Shown one piece after another: positions 1 to 7,962 of a stretch of 64,000 nt of DNA (position 1 is the first letter of the stretch; every line of letters begins with the position of its first letter). The DNA is from Alsobacter sp045348435. GTDB taxonomy: Bacteria > Pseudomonadota > Alphaproteobacteria > Rhizobiales > Beijerinckiaceae. The position numbers were made by a program, and so were the translations under genes. The notes under the pieces are model-generated. The model did no database searches, was not told where the DNA came from, and worked only from the letters and a program-made list of their open reading frames with translations. The stretch lies in assembly GCF_045348435.1 (NCBI RefSeq), contig NZ_CP157484.1, forward strand, positions 4,712,001 through 4,776,000, written 5' to 3'.

Positions 1-1575
1 CCCGAGCAGCCGGCCATGGTCGTCCTGCACGGCCACCGCCTTGTTGCCGGCGTGGGACACCGCCCGGGCGACCTGGTCCAGCGAGGCGCTGGCCGGAAGG
101 ATGAACTTGGCGGGCCTGACAAGCTCCGAAATGCCGACCGTGGTCAGGCGGCTGATGTCGTGGCCGCCCTCCAGCGCGAGCCCGCGCTGCTGGAACCGCC
201 ACGTCGCGAAGCTGTAGCCGAACAGCCTGTCCGTCACGAGCGAGGACACCACCGTCCCGAGCGCCACGACGAGCGAGGCTTCGTAGTTGCCGGTGCTCTC
301 CAGCACCAGGAAGGCCATCGCGAGAGGGCTGCCGATGATGCAGGCGCCCAGAGCCGCCATGCCGACCAGCGCGCACAGTGTGGGGTTGGCGACGGGCACA
401 TAGGGGATGAGCTGGGAGAGCCAGGCCACCGCCTGTCCCAGCAGCGCGCCGATGAACAGCGAGGCGCTGAACAGGCCGCCCCGGAAGCCCGCGCCCAGGC
501 TGAGCGCGGAGGCCAGCGCCTTCGCGCCCAGGAGCCCGATCGCCAGGCGCCCGACGATCTCGCCGTTCACCGCCTCGTCGATGGCCGCGTGTCCGCTGCC
601 CAGCACGCCCGGCGCGAGGAACGCCAGGGCCGCCAGCCCGAGCGCCCCCAGCACGCGCCGCACCGTCTCCGAGCGGGTGAGCGAGGCCAGCGATCGCTCG
701 ACGCCGCCGACCAGCACCATGACGCCGATGCCGAGCAGCGCGGCCAGGACGCCGATCAGCGCCGCCACCGGGAAGTCGGCCCACAGGGCCGAGGCGGTCT
801 GCCGGATGATAAAGGGTTTCGGCCCGCCGTCCAGCGCCGCCACCGCCCCGAACCCCAGCAGGGCCGCCAGCGCGACCGGGGCCAGCGAGCGCTTGTTGTA
901 GCTCCCCAGCACCAGTTCGAACGCATACAGCATCCCGGCGATCGGGGCCTGGTAGGCCGCCGAGATCGCTGCCGCCGCGCCGGCCCCGACCAGGAGCCGC
1001 AGGTCGGACCGGGGCAGCTTGAGGCGTCGGCCCAGCACGGAGGCCAGCACCGCGCCGACCTGCGTGACGGCCGCCTCCACGCCCACCGAAGCGCCGAACG
1101 ACACTGACGCCAGGATCGGGATCACCACCGCGAAGCCGTCCATCCAGGTGAGATAGCCGCCCCGCAGGGCGTTCGCCTCGACGGCGTCGGACGGCGGCCG
1201 GTCCGACAGGCGGGACGTGGCCCAGGTCGCCAGCGACACCAGAAGCGCCCCCGCCAGCAGGGCGGCCCCGACCCGCCAGGGGGCCGTGTGCTCCGGCACG
1301 GCCACGCGCATCTCGGCCGCGAAGCCCAGGCTGGCCCGCTGCAGCCAGATGACGATGTTGTGGACCGCGAAGACGCAGGCCCCCGCCGCCAGCCCGACCG
1401 CGCAGGCGCTGGCCAGCACGACCAGCGGCGCGCCGGAGCGGTTGCGGAACAGCCTGCGCCAGCCGCCGAAGGCCGCCCCGGCCTCGGGCGTGGCGGTGGG
1501 CAGGCGTCTTCCCGGCCAGCGCGAGATGCGCCTGAGTCCGCCCCGCCAGATCGCGCCCACAGGTCCGCCCCTCAC
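1..1575 (-). CDS. ClC-family chloride channel/antiporter with C-terminal CBS domain (3' end outside window)
   Basis: Integral membrane anion channel or H+/anion antiporter. The minus strand reads as one open frame of 525 codons from a GTG at 1575 to the window edge. It shows the ClC gating segment as GASVGVEAAVTQ, which keeps the gating glutamate but lacks the Pro of the usual GREGP. A second ClC signature, GFRGGLFSASLFIGALLG, is present, and many hydrophobic helices lie between the two. After the membrane part a CBS-type stretch begins (ILPASASLDQVARAV) and is cut by the edge. The start is uncertain: there is no in-frame ATG nearby and no strong ribosome binding site. Neighbours give no hint about the ion handled. 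Confidence 0.85.
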   Translation of the reverse strand, partial: MRGGPVGAIWRGGLRRISRWPGRRLPTATPEAGAAFGGWRRLFRNRSGAPLVVLASACAVGLAAGACVFAVHNIVIWLQRASLGFAAEMRVAVPEHTAPWRVGAALLAGALLVSLATWATSRLSDRPPSDAVEANALRGGYLTWMDGFAVVIPILASVSFGASVGVEAAVTQVGAVLASVLGRRLKLPRSDLRLLVGAGAAAAISAAYQAPIAGMLYAFELVLGSYNKRSLAPVALAALLGFGAVAALDGGPKPFIIRQTASALWADFPVAALIGVLAALLGIGVMVLVGGVERSLASLTRSETVRRVLGALGLAALAFLAPGVLGSGHAAIDEAVNGEIVGRLAIGLLGAKALASALSLGAGFRGGLFSASLFIGALLGQAVAWLSQLIPYVPVANPTLCALVGMAALGACIIGSPLAMAFLVLESTGNYEASLVVALGTVVSSLVTDRLFGYSFATWRFQQRGLALEGGHDISRLTTVGISELVRPAKFILPASASLDQVARAVSHAGNKAVAVQDDHGRLLG

Positions 1576-1849
1576 GATCCGCCTCGCGGAGCGAAGGGGG
1601 CGCGGCCGACATGGCGGCGGCGGGGTTCAGCGTCATGGTTCACGGTGCTGGAAGCCTCGACACGAGCAGGACCAAAGAAACGGAACGCAGAGAAGGCTGA
1701 CCCGTCCCATGGCGAAGACGCAGCCGCACTGCTTTTTTCAACATGACCCTGAATGACGAAGATGTCGCGTCGAAGTACGCCATAGGCCGGCGGGCAGGTC
1801 TAGCCGGGACGCGGCTGCGTAGACCGGCCGGGAACGGGGTGGAGCCGCC

Positions 1850-2818
1850 ATGAATCATCGCATCGCCATCGTGGGCGCGGGCGTCGCCGGCCTTGCGGCC
1901 GCCCGGGTCCTGACGGCCCGTGGCTTTGGCGTCACGCTGTTCGACAAGAGCCGGGGCGTCGGCGGCCGCATGGCGACGCGGCGCGCGGACGGCCTGCAGT
2001 TCGATCATGGCGCGCAATATTTCACCGCGAGGGGCGAGCGGTTCAAGGCCCAGGCCGCGCAATGGGCCCTGGACGGGCGAGCGGCCGAATGGGCGCCCGG
2101 CTGGTTCGTCGGAACGGCGGCGATGACTGCGCCGGCCCGCGCCCTGGCCGAGGGCCTCTCCGTCACGGTGGGGCGGACCATCTCGGCCCTGCGGCGCGGT
2201 CCCGAGGGCTGGAGCCTGGGCGGGCGCGGGCCGGACGGCGACACGCTGGACGGTCCGTTCGCGGCCGTCGTGCTGGCCACGCCGGCTCCGCAGGCCGTCC
2301 CGATCGCCGCGTCCGCCGGCCTCGACTGGCCCGCGATGCGATCGGCCGGCTACGCGCCCTGCTGGGCGCTGCTGCTGGCCTTCGACGCCCCCATCGGCTT
2401 GGCTGCCGCCAGCCTGCGGCCCGATGACGATGTCCTGGCCTGGATCGCGCGCGACTCGACCAAGCCCGGCCGCCCGCCCGGGGCCGAAACCCTCGTGGCG
2501 CACGCCGCTCCGGCCTGGTCCCGCGCCCATCTGGAGGACGCGCCCGAGACCGTAGAGGTCGCCCTCCTGGCGCGGGTGCGCCAACTGACGGGAGTCGCCG
2601 CGACGCCGCGCTACGCGGCGGCGCATCGGTGGCGCTACGCCCTCGTCGACAGGCCGGCGGGCGAGCCCTTCCTGTGGGACTCCGGGGCCCGCGTCGGCGC
2701 CTGCGGCGACTGGTGCATCGGCCCGCGGATCGAGGCGGCCTTCGACAGCGGCGAAGCGCTGGCCTTCGCCATGGCTCAGGACTTGTCTCAGGATTTGGGG
2801 GGCCACGATGACCGCTGA
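1850..2818 (+). CDS. Renalase-like NAD(P)/FAD-dependent oxidoreductase
   Basis: 322-residue flavoprotein. The N-terminus has a Rossmann dinucleotide motif (IVGAGVAGLAAARVL, about residues 6-20), followed by GGRMATRR and FDHGAQYFTAR, typical of renalase-like amine-oxidase-fold proteins (COG3380). The C-terminus has the second FAD contact region (GACGDWCIGPRIEAAFDSG). GGTGGAG precedes the ATG. It overlaps the next gene by 11 bp, so the two are very likely co-translated. The natural substrate of this family in bacteria is not settled; homologues often sit near photolyase genes. Cytosolic: no signal peptide or membrane segment. Confidence 0.85.
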   Translation: MNHRIAIVGAGVAGLAAARVLTARGFGVTLFDKSRGVGGRMATRRADGLQFDHGAQYFTARGERFKAQAAQWALDGRAAEWAPGWFVGTAAMTAPARALAEGLSVTVGRTISALRRGPEGWSLGGRGPDGDTLDGPFAAVVLATPAPQAVPIAASAGLDWPAMRSAGYAPCWALLLAFDAPIGLAAASLRPDDDVLAWIARDSTKPGRPPGAETLVAHAAPAWSRAHLEDAPETVEVALLARVRQLTGVAATPRYAAAHRWRYALVDRPAGEPFLWDSGARVGACGDWCIGPRIEAAFDSGEALAFAMAQDLSQDLGGHDDR

Positions 2819-3206
2819 GCAGCACCCCCGCCTCACCGTCTATTACGACGGTTCCTGCCCGCTCTGCCGGATGGAGATCGCCCACTACGCCCGGCAGGAT
2901 GGGGCTGAAAGTCTGTGCTTCACCGACGTCTCCGATCCGGCCGCCGCGCCGGGGCCGGATCTCGACCGCACGGCCGCGATGGCCCGCTTCCACGTGCGCC
3001 GGGCGGACGGCGCGCTCGTCTCCGGCGCGGCCGCTTTCGCCGACGTCTGGCGCGCCCTCCCGCGCTGGCGCTGGGCGGCCCGCGTCGCCGGGGCGCCGGG
3101 GATCATGCGCCTGCTGGAAGGGGCCTATCGGTGCTTCCTGCCGGTCCGGCCCTGGTTGTCGAGAGCCGTCCGGGTCGTCCAGTCGAGGCGGTCCAGACCA
3201 GGCTGA
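2808..3206 (+). CDS. DCC-family (DUF393) putative thiol-disulfide oxidoreductase
   Basis: 132-residue protein with the family signature YYDGSCPLCRMEI (about residues 11-23), a DxxCxxC motif resembling a thioredoxin active site. A family-typical hydrophobic and basic C-terminal part follows (MRLLEGAYRCFLPVRPWLSRA). The start lies inside the end of the preceding flavoprotein gene (11-bp overlap), which suggests the pair acts together, perhaps passing electrons between flavin and dithiol. That is inference; the family has no agreed biochemical role. Confidence 0.85.
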   Translation: MTAEQHPRLTVYYDGSCPLCRMEIAHYARQDGAESLCFTDVSDPAAAPGPDLDRTAAMARFHVRRADGALVSGAAAFADVWRALPRWRWAARVAGAPGIMRLLEGAYRCFLPVRPWLSRAVRVVQSRRSRPG

Positions 3207-3222
3207 CGCGGACCAGCGCAAG

Positions 3223-3942
3223 CTAGCTGAGGTCGCCCAGAACCCGCGCATACTCCTTCTCGGCGACGCCGTAGCTCTCGCGAGCCGCCTCACGGAGCTT
3301 CACCCGGTCGGTGATGGTGATGAGGCCGCGAGTCGAGCGGATCATGCCGCCGCCTTCCAGCACGTGAAGGGTCGTCGTGACGCCGGCCCGGCGCACCCCC
3401 AGCATGATGGCGATGAAATCGTGCACCAGCGGCACCTCGTCCCCGCCCAGCCGGTCCTGGCACATCAGGAGCCACCGGGCGAGCCGGACGTCGAGGTTGA
3501 ACGAGCCGTGGGCCAGCGCCGTGCAGGCCATCTGGACGGTCTGTACATGGACGAAGCGCAACAGGAGGTCGCGCAGGCCGGGCGCCTCGCGCATCGCCGC
3601 CTCCAGGCTTGACGACCGGATGCGATGGCCGTTTCCGGCGGCCTGTACGAAGCACTCGTGCGGCGTGCGCGTTACGCCCAGCGCCACCGGCACGCCGACG
3701 AACCCCTCGCGTCCAACGATCGCGACCTCGATCCGCTCGCCCTCGGGGAAGCCGGCCACGATCGACCCGAGCCCTCGCTCGATGAAGTAGACATAGTCGA
3801 TGTCCCGGTCCGGATGGATCAGCGTCATCCGCCGGGTCAGCACCACCGGCTCGAGATGGTCCCGGATCGCCGCAAAGTCGGCCGGCGACAGGGCGGTGAG
3901 GAGCGCGTTTCGAAGCCAGGCCTGGTCGGGATGGTTGTTCAT
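3223..3942 (-). CDS. Crp/Fnr-family transcriptional regulator
   Basis: 239 residues: an N-terminal cyclic-nucleotide-binding-type beta roll (about 25-140, with YVYFIERGLGSIV) and a C-terminal winged helix (about 150-225, with MLGVRRAGVTTTLHVLEG as recognition segment). It lacks the N-terminal cysteine cluster of FNR, so it should not be an oxygen-labile Fe-S sensor; its ligand is unknown. A perfect 18-bp palindrome lies about 100 bp upstream, so autoregulation is likely. The genes of the response regulator and HWE kinase lie directly upstream on the same strand, suggesting one regulatory unit. Confidence 0.9.
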   Translation of the reverse strand: MNNHPDQAWLRNALLTALSPADFAAIRDHLEPVVLTRRMTLIHPDRDIDYVYFIERGLGSIVAGFPEGERIEVAIVGREGFVGVPVALGVTRTPHECFVQAAGNGHRIRSSSLEAAMREAPGLRDLLLRFVHVQTVQMACTALAHGSFNLDVRLARWLLMCQDRLGGDEVPLVHDFIAIMLGVRRAGVTTTLHVLEGGGMIRSTRGLITITDRVKLREAARESYGVAEKEYARVLGDLS

Positions 3943-4040
3943 CGGCGTCCCCCGCTGAGCTGGCGGGAGCGACCACGCCTCAGCCGATCACACTCGTCCG
4001 TCGCGCCATCGATCCCACCTTACACCCGGACACGCGCCGC

Positions 4041-4058
4041 CTGTACAATTTCGTACAG
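4041..4058. promoter_or_regulatory. Palindromic operator upstream of the Crp/Fnr-type gene
   Basis: CTGTAC-AATTTC-GTACAG is a perfect 6+6 inverted repeat with a 6-bp spacer. It lies between the response-regulator stop and the Crp/Fnr start, in AT-richer sequence. Size and symmetry (TGTAC-N6-GTACA) fit a Crp/Fnr dimer site but not the FNR consensus. It is not followed by a T run, so a terminator is less likely. Confidence 0.5.
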
Positions 4059-4067
4059 GGGCGCTCC

Positions 4068-4466
4068 TCAATCGTCCGGGCTGGCGTCGGTGATGGTGAA
4101 CGCCATCAGCCTTCGGGCCAACGCTTCGGTGTCGACCGGCTTCGGCACGCGCGGGATGGAGTCGAACCGGGCCGGCACCGCGGTCGCGTCGTAGCCAGAG
4201 GCGAAGATGAACGGCGCCCCCCGTTGCTGCAGCGCTTCGGCGACCGGATAGACCGGGACCCCGTTGAGGTTGATGTCGAGCACGGCGCCGTCGATCACCT
4301 TGGCGTCCTTGATCATGGCGAGCGCCTCTTCGACCGTGGCGACGGGGCCGAGCACCTCCGCGCCGAACCGCTCCAGCGATCGGGCGAGATCGACGGCCAG
4401 GAGATACTCGTCCTCGACGACCAGCACCCGTCGGGGCCGCAGCTTGGATGTCGCTGCGCCGCTCAT
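4068..4466 (-). CDS. Single-domain response regulator
   Basis: 132 residues forming one receiver domain: acidic pair in VLVVEDEYLL (about 14-23), phospho-acceptor Asp in AVLDINLNG (about 60-68), conserved Lys in PKPVD (about 110). No output domain. Its start overlaps the stop of the upstream HWE kinase by 4 bp, so it is the obvious partner for that kinase. Such stand-alone receivers with HWE kinases are common in Hyphomicrobiales and often act as phosphate relays or sinks. Confidence 0.9.
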   Translation of the reverse strand: MSGAATSKLRPRRVLVVEDEYLLAVDLARSLERFGAEVLGPVATVEEALAMIKDAKVIDGAVLDINLNGVPVYPVAEALQQRGAPFIFASGYDATAVPARFDSIPRVPKPVDTEALARRLMAFTITDASPDD

Positions 4467-5845
4467 CGGTCCATGTCCTTCCCCAACGGCAGTTCGATGC
4501 GACAGCTCACGCCGTCCGGCCCGAAGGTCAGCGACGTCTTGGCCTGCAATTGATAGGGAAGCGCTTTCTCGATCAATTCGCTCCCATAGCCTTTCCGTCT
4601 CGTTTTACGATGCATTCTCACACGCGTTTCCCGCCAATCGAGCTGCAGGCGCTTCGGGTCGTCCGGGGGATCCAGCGACCAGTCCACGGTCAGGAGGCCG
4701 CCCTGGTCGCCCAGCGCGCCATGCTTCAGGGCGTTGGTGGCCAGCTCGTGCACGGCCAGCGCCACCGTCTGCGCCGCCGAGGCCGGCAGCGTGATGGGCG
4801 GCCCCGCCACGCTCACCCGCTCGGGATCCGGCGCGTGCGCGTCGAGCTCAGCCTCGATCAGATGGCGCAGCGAGATCCTGTCATGGCCCGCGCTCTCGGT
4901 CAGGCTCTGAACGCGGGAGAGGGCGCGCAGCCGACCCTCGAACTCCTCGGCGAACTGGGCCATGCCGCCGCCCTTGGCGAGCGTCTTGCGCGCGATCGAC
5001 TGCACGACCGCAAGGAGATTCCTCGTGCGGTGCTGGAGTTCGGCGAGCAGCACGGCCTGCCGCTCCTGCAGCAAGCGAAGATTGTTGATGTCGGTCGACG
5101 TGCCGACCCATTCGGCCGTGTCGAGGGGGCCGTCTGTCGTCGGATTGGCGCGGGTCCGGTGCCATCGGTATTCCTGGTCCGCGATCCTCAGGATGCGGTG
5201 CTCCACGGAATATTCCCCGGTCTTCTGGGCTTCCCGCCAGGCCGCGCGCGTCAGCTCCCGGTCGTCAGGATGGATGGCCTTGAGCCAGTCGAAGCCGTGG
5301 CTCTGCGCATCCGACATCCCCGCGTAGACCTCCCATTGCGGGCTGCCCCATGTCCGATGGCCGTTCGACCTGCACCGGAACACGAGCTGGGGAATGCGGG
5401 TCGCCAGCACCCGGAACCGCGCCTCGCTCTCCCGAAGCGACTGTCCGCTGGCGTGCTGCTCGGTCCGGTCGCGCATGATCTTGGCGAAACCCGAGCCGTC
5501 GCCCAGCGGCGTCACCAGCCCGGAGCCCCAGAACCGCGAGCCGTCCTTGCGGACGTGCCAGCGCTCGTCCTCGGCGCGGCCGTGGGTTCGCGCGCCTTCG
5601 CGCTCCTTCTCCGGCGCGCCTGACGCGCGATCCTCGGGGGTGAACAGGACTTCGCCGTTCCGGCCGATGATCTCGGCGGCGGCGTAGCCCGTCATGCGGG
5701 AGGCGCCGATGTTCCAGCTCGTGACGACGCCCGTCTGGTCCAGGGTGAAGATGGCGAAATCGACGGCGCTTTCCGCGACGAGGCGCAGCAGTTCGTCCTG
5801 ACGCGTTTCGGACGGCATCGCAGCGCGGGGCGGGCGTTCGTTCAT
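4463..5845 (-). CDS. PAS-PAS HWE-family sensor histidine kinase
   Basis: 460 residues without membrane segments, so a cytosolic sensor. Two PAS modules (about 20-135 and 140-260; the second with EYRWHRTRANP and a WVGTSTDI tail) precede the HWE dimerisation/phospho-acceptor box LQHRTRNLLAVVQSIA (His near 270). The ATPase region carries VHELATNALKHGAL and the HWE-type LDWRET, ending in GYGSELIEKALPYQL. PAS domains of this kind may bind flavin or haem, but no LOV-type NCRFLQ cysteine motif is visible, so a blue-light LOV role is not supported. Overlaps the downstream response-regulator gene by 4 bp. Confidence 0.9.
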   Translation of the reverse strand: MNERPPRAAMPSETRQDELLRLVAESAVDFAIFTLDQTGVVTSWNIGASRMTGYAAAEIIGRNGEVLFTPEDRASGAPEKEREGARTHGRAEDERWHVRKDGSRFWGSGLVTPLGDGSGFAKIMRDRTEQHASGQSLRESEARFRVLATRIPQLVFRCRSNGHRTWGSPQWEVYAGMSDAQSHGFDWLKAIHPDDRELTRAAWREAQKTGEYSVEHRILRIADQEYRWHRTRANPTTDGPLDTAEWVGTSTDINNLRLLQERQAVLLAELQHRTRNLLAVVQSIARKTLAKGGGMAQFAEEFEGRLRALSRVQSLTESAGHDRISLRHLIEAELDAHAPDPERVSVAGPPITLPASAAQTVALAVHELATNALKHGALGDQGGLLTVDWSLDPPDDPKRLQLDWRETRVRMHRKTRRKGYGSELIEKALPYQLQAKTSLTFGPDGVSCRIELPLGKDMDR

Positions 5846-5984
5846 GTCGCGGTGGGGCTTGGCTGAGAGGGCATCGGACTGAAAGCCCCGGCCGGGGCGC
5901 AGGTTCCAATAGCCCGCGAACGCGCGGGAGCAGCGGGGCGAAACCGCACCCGCCCGACCGACCCGCCTTGGTGGTGGCGACCCC

Positions 5985-6233
5985 TCAACAGGCCGACCGG
6001 TTGTTGTCCTGCTCGCAGTCGGGCAGCGAGAGAAGCTCGACCCGATGGGAGGCGGCGTCGGTCAATTCGATCTTCCAGCGACCCCGGTCGACCTCGGTGA
6101 ATTCGTCATTGGCCAGGGCCCTGCATTCCCTCAGGGCGAAATCGCGGGCGTCGTCCTCCGATCGGAACGAGCGCCCCTCGATATCCAGCATCCGTTCTCG
6201 CCCCCGCCAGATGTTGATGTGGAAACGCGGCAT
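5985..6233 (-). CDS. DUF6894-type small protein
   Basis: 82 residues beginning MPRFHINIWRG with a following DIEGRSFRSEDDARDFAL, which matches the small DUF6894-like proteins frequent in Hyphomicrobiales (MPRYFFHV... with acidic, Ala-rich helix). No catalytic motif. It lies alone between two signalling genes on the same strand. Function unknown. Confidence 0.65.
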   Translation of the reverse strand: MPRFHINIWRGRERMLDIEGRSFRSEDDARDFALRECRALANDEFTEVDRGRWKIELTDAASHRVELLSLPDCEQDNNRSAC

Positions 6234-6300
6234 GGCCTTGTGGCTCCTTGCCGCATCAACGCGGGCGCCATGGGGCCGTTCCGACGAAAAGTCCGCGATG

Positions 6301-7962
6301 TCAGCCGCGCGACCGGGGCGCGGGCCTGGCCAGGACGGAGACCGTGGCGGGCCTGGAACGGGCGGCCTCGACCAGCTCGGCGATCCGGGTGGCCAACTCC
6401 GTCTGGCGGAAGGGCTTGGCCAGGCGCGGAAGATCGGCGCCCGGCCCCTGGGTGAGATTGGTGTAGCCGGTGACCAGCAGCCCCGGAAGCTCAGGCCTGA
6501 GACGGCGCGCCTCGACGATCAGGTCGGCGCCGTTCATGCCGGGCATCAGGTAGTCGCTGACGATGATGTCGATGTCGCCCGCCTCGCTGCGCATCAGCCG
6601 GAGCGCTTCCCCGCCTGATCCGGCCTGCAGAACCGAATAGCCAAGGTCGGCCAGCATGTCGGCGGTGCCGAGCCTCACCAGGTCCTCGTCGTCGACGAGC
6701 AGCACCGTGGCCGACCCCACGGCGCGCGGCGCGTCCGCCTGCGGCTTTTCGCTCGCGGCGGCCTCCTCGTCGGCGATGGGCAGCCACAGCTCCGCCCGCG
6801 TCCCCAGCCCGGGCGTGCTGGACAGGGTCAGCGCCCCGCCCGACTGCGCCGCCAGGCCGTGCACCATGGAGAGGCCCAGGCCGGTCCCCTTGCCCAGGCC
6901 CTTGGTGGAGAAGAACGGCTCGACGGCTCGCTTCAATGTGCTGGCGTCCATGCCGACGCCCGTGTCGGCGACGCTGAGCCTGACATAGCCGCCCTCCTTG
7001 ATGCGATGGCGGCTCTCGGGGCCGACCTCCTCGAAGGTGGCCGCAATGGTCAGCCTGCCGCCGCCCGGCATCGCGTCGCGGGCGTTGATGGCGAGGTTGA
7101 GCAGCGCCAGCTCGAGCTGGCTCGGATCGACGCGTGCGGCCGGGAGATCGGCGGACGCCTCTACGTCGACCACGATGGTGGGGCCGATCGACCGCGCGAT
7201 CAGGTCCTCGATGCCGGCCAGCAATCCGGCGACGTCCACGGCGCTCGGCTGGAGGTCCTGGCGCCGCGCGAAGGCCAGCAGCCGCTGCACCAGCGTGGCG
7301 GCCCGGCTTGACGCCTGGAGCGCGTTCTCGATCAGCCTTTGCGAGCGCGGATCATCGGCCGCGATGCGGCGGCGCAGCAGGTCCAGGTTGCCCATCACGG
7401 GGGTCAGCAGATTGTTGAAGTCATGCGCCACGCCGCCGGTCAGCTGGCCGATCGTCTCCAGCTTCTGGGCCTCGTGCAGCTGGGCGAGCGCCTCCTCGCG
7501 CTCGCGCGTGCGCTCGGCGACGAGCCGCTCCAGCTCCTCCCGCGAGCGGGCGAGGCTGTCGCGCGCCTCGTACTGGCGCCGCCGGGCGTTCAGCGCGGAC
7601 CGAACGGCCCGCACGAGGCTCTCGGCGTGGAGCGGCCGCTCGAGCAGCACCACGTTGCGCAGCAGGTCGAGGGTCTCCTGCGCCCGCGCCGCGCGCAGGC
7701 CCTTGTCGCCGTTGGCCAGCACGATGAACGGGAAGTCGGACCATGGCGGCTGGCGCTCCAGCCAGTCCAGCACGCCGCGAAGCTCGCCGGCGTTCAGGGC
7801 CTCTTCGGACGCGACCGCGGCGCCCGCCCCGGAGGCGAGCGCCGCATTCAGGTCATCGATGTCGGCGCAGACCCGGGTGGAGACGCCATGCCGGCGCAGG
7901 AGATCCGCCGCCACGGCCGCATCGCGCCCGCGCGGCGTCAGGATCAGGACGACGTCATCCAT
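6301..7962 (-). CDS. Hybrid histidine kinase: degenerate receiver, HisKA-HATPase, C-terminal receiver
   Basis: 553 residues. The N-terminal part (about 1-125) has a receiver-like fold pattern but lacks a clear phospho-acceptor Asp. A coiled coil follows (about 130-165, ARSREELERLVAERTRERE). The phospho-acceptor box is GGVAHDFNNLLTPVMGNLDL (about 175-195). HATPase motifs include NLAINARDAMPGGG and GKGTGLGLSMVHGL. The C-terminal receiver (about 420-535) has LLVDDEDLVRLG, the Asp in VSDYLMPGMNG, and LAKPFRQ. No membrane helix, so a soluble kinase. Its ATG lies 8 bp inside the upstream KaiC-like gene, so the two are translationally coupled and probably functional partners. Confidence 0.92.
   Translation of the reverse strand: MDDVVLILTPRGRDAAVAADLLRRHGVSTRVCADIDDLNAALASGAGAAVASEEALNAGELRGVLDWLERQPPWSDFPFIVLANGDKGLRAARAQETLDLLRNVVLLERPLHAESLVRAVRSALNARRRQYEARDSLARSREELERLVAERTREREEALAQLHEAQKLETIGQLTGGVAHDFNNLLTPVMGNLDLLRRRIAADDPRSQRLIENALQASSRAATLVQRLLAFARRQDLQPSAVDVAGLLAGIEDLIARSIGPTIVVDVEASADLPAARVDPSQLELALLNLAINARDAMPGGGRLTIAATFEEVGPESRHRIKEGGYVRLSVADTGVGMDASTLKRAVEPFFSTKGLGKGTGLGLSMVHGLAAQSGGALTLSSTPGLGTRAELWLPIADEEAAASEKPQADAPRAVGSATVLLVDDEDLVRLGTADMLADLGYSVLQAGSGGEALRLMRSEAGDIDIIVSDYLMPGMNGADLIVEARRLRPELPGLLVTGYTNLTQGPGADLPRLAKPFRQTELATRIAELVEAARSRPATVSVLARPAPRSRG

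Noticed and set aside
1..1107. Plus-strand frame over the first kilobase
   Set aside because: The minus strand codes a recognisable ClC channel; the plus frame is His/Arg/Gln-rich noise.
1731..1745. TTTTTCAACATG shared with 44586-44597
   Set aside because: Only 12 bp in common and no symmetry or shared context; probably chance.
5846..5984. Small gene between the HWE kinase and the DUF6894 gene
   Set aside because: 139 bp without a start plus ribosome site in an open frame; left as upstream region of the kinase.
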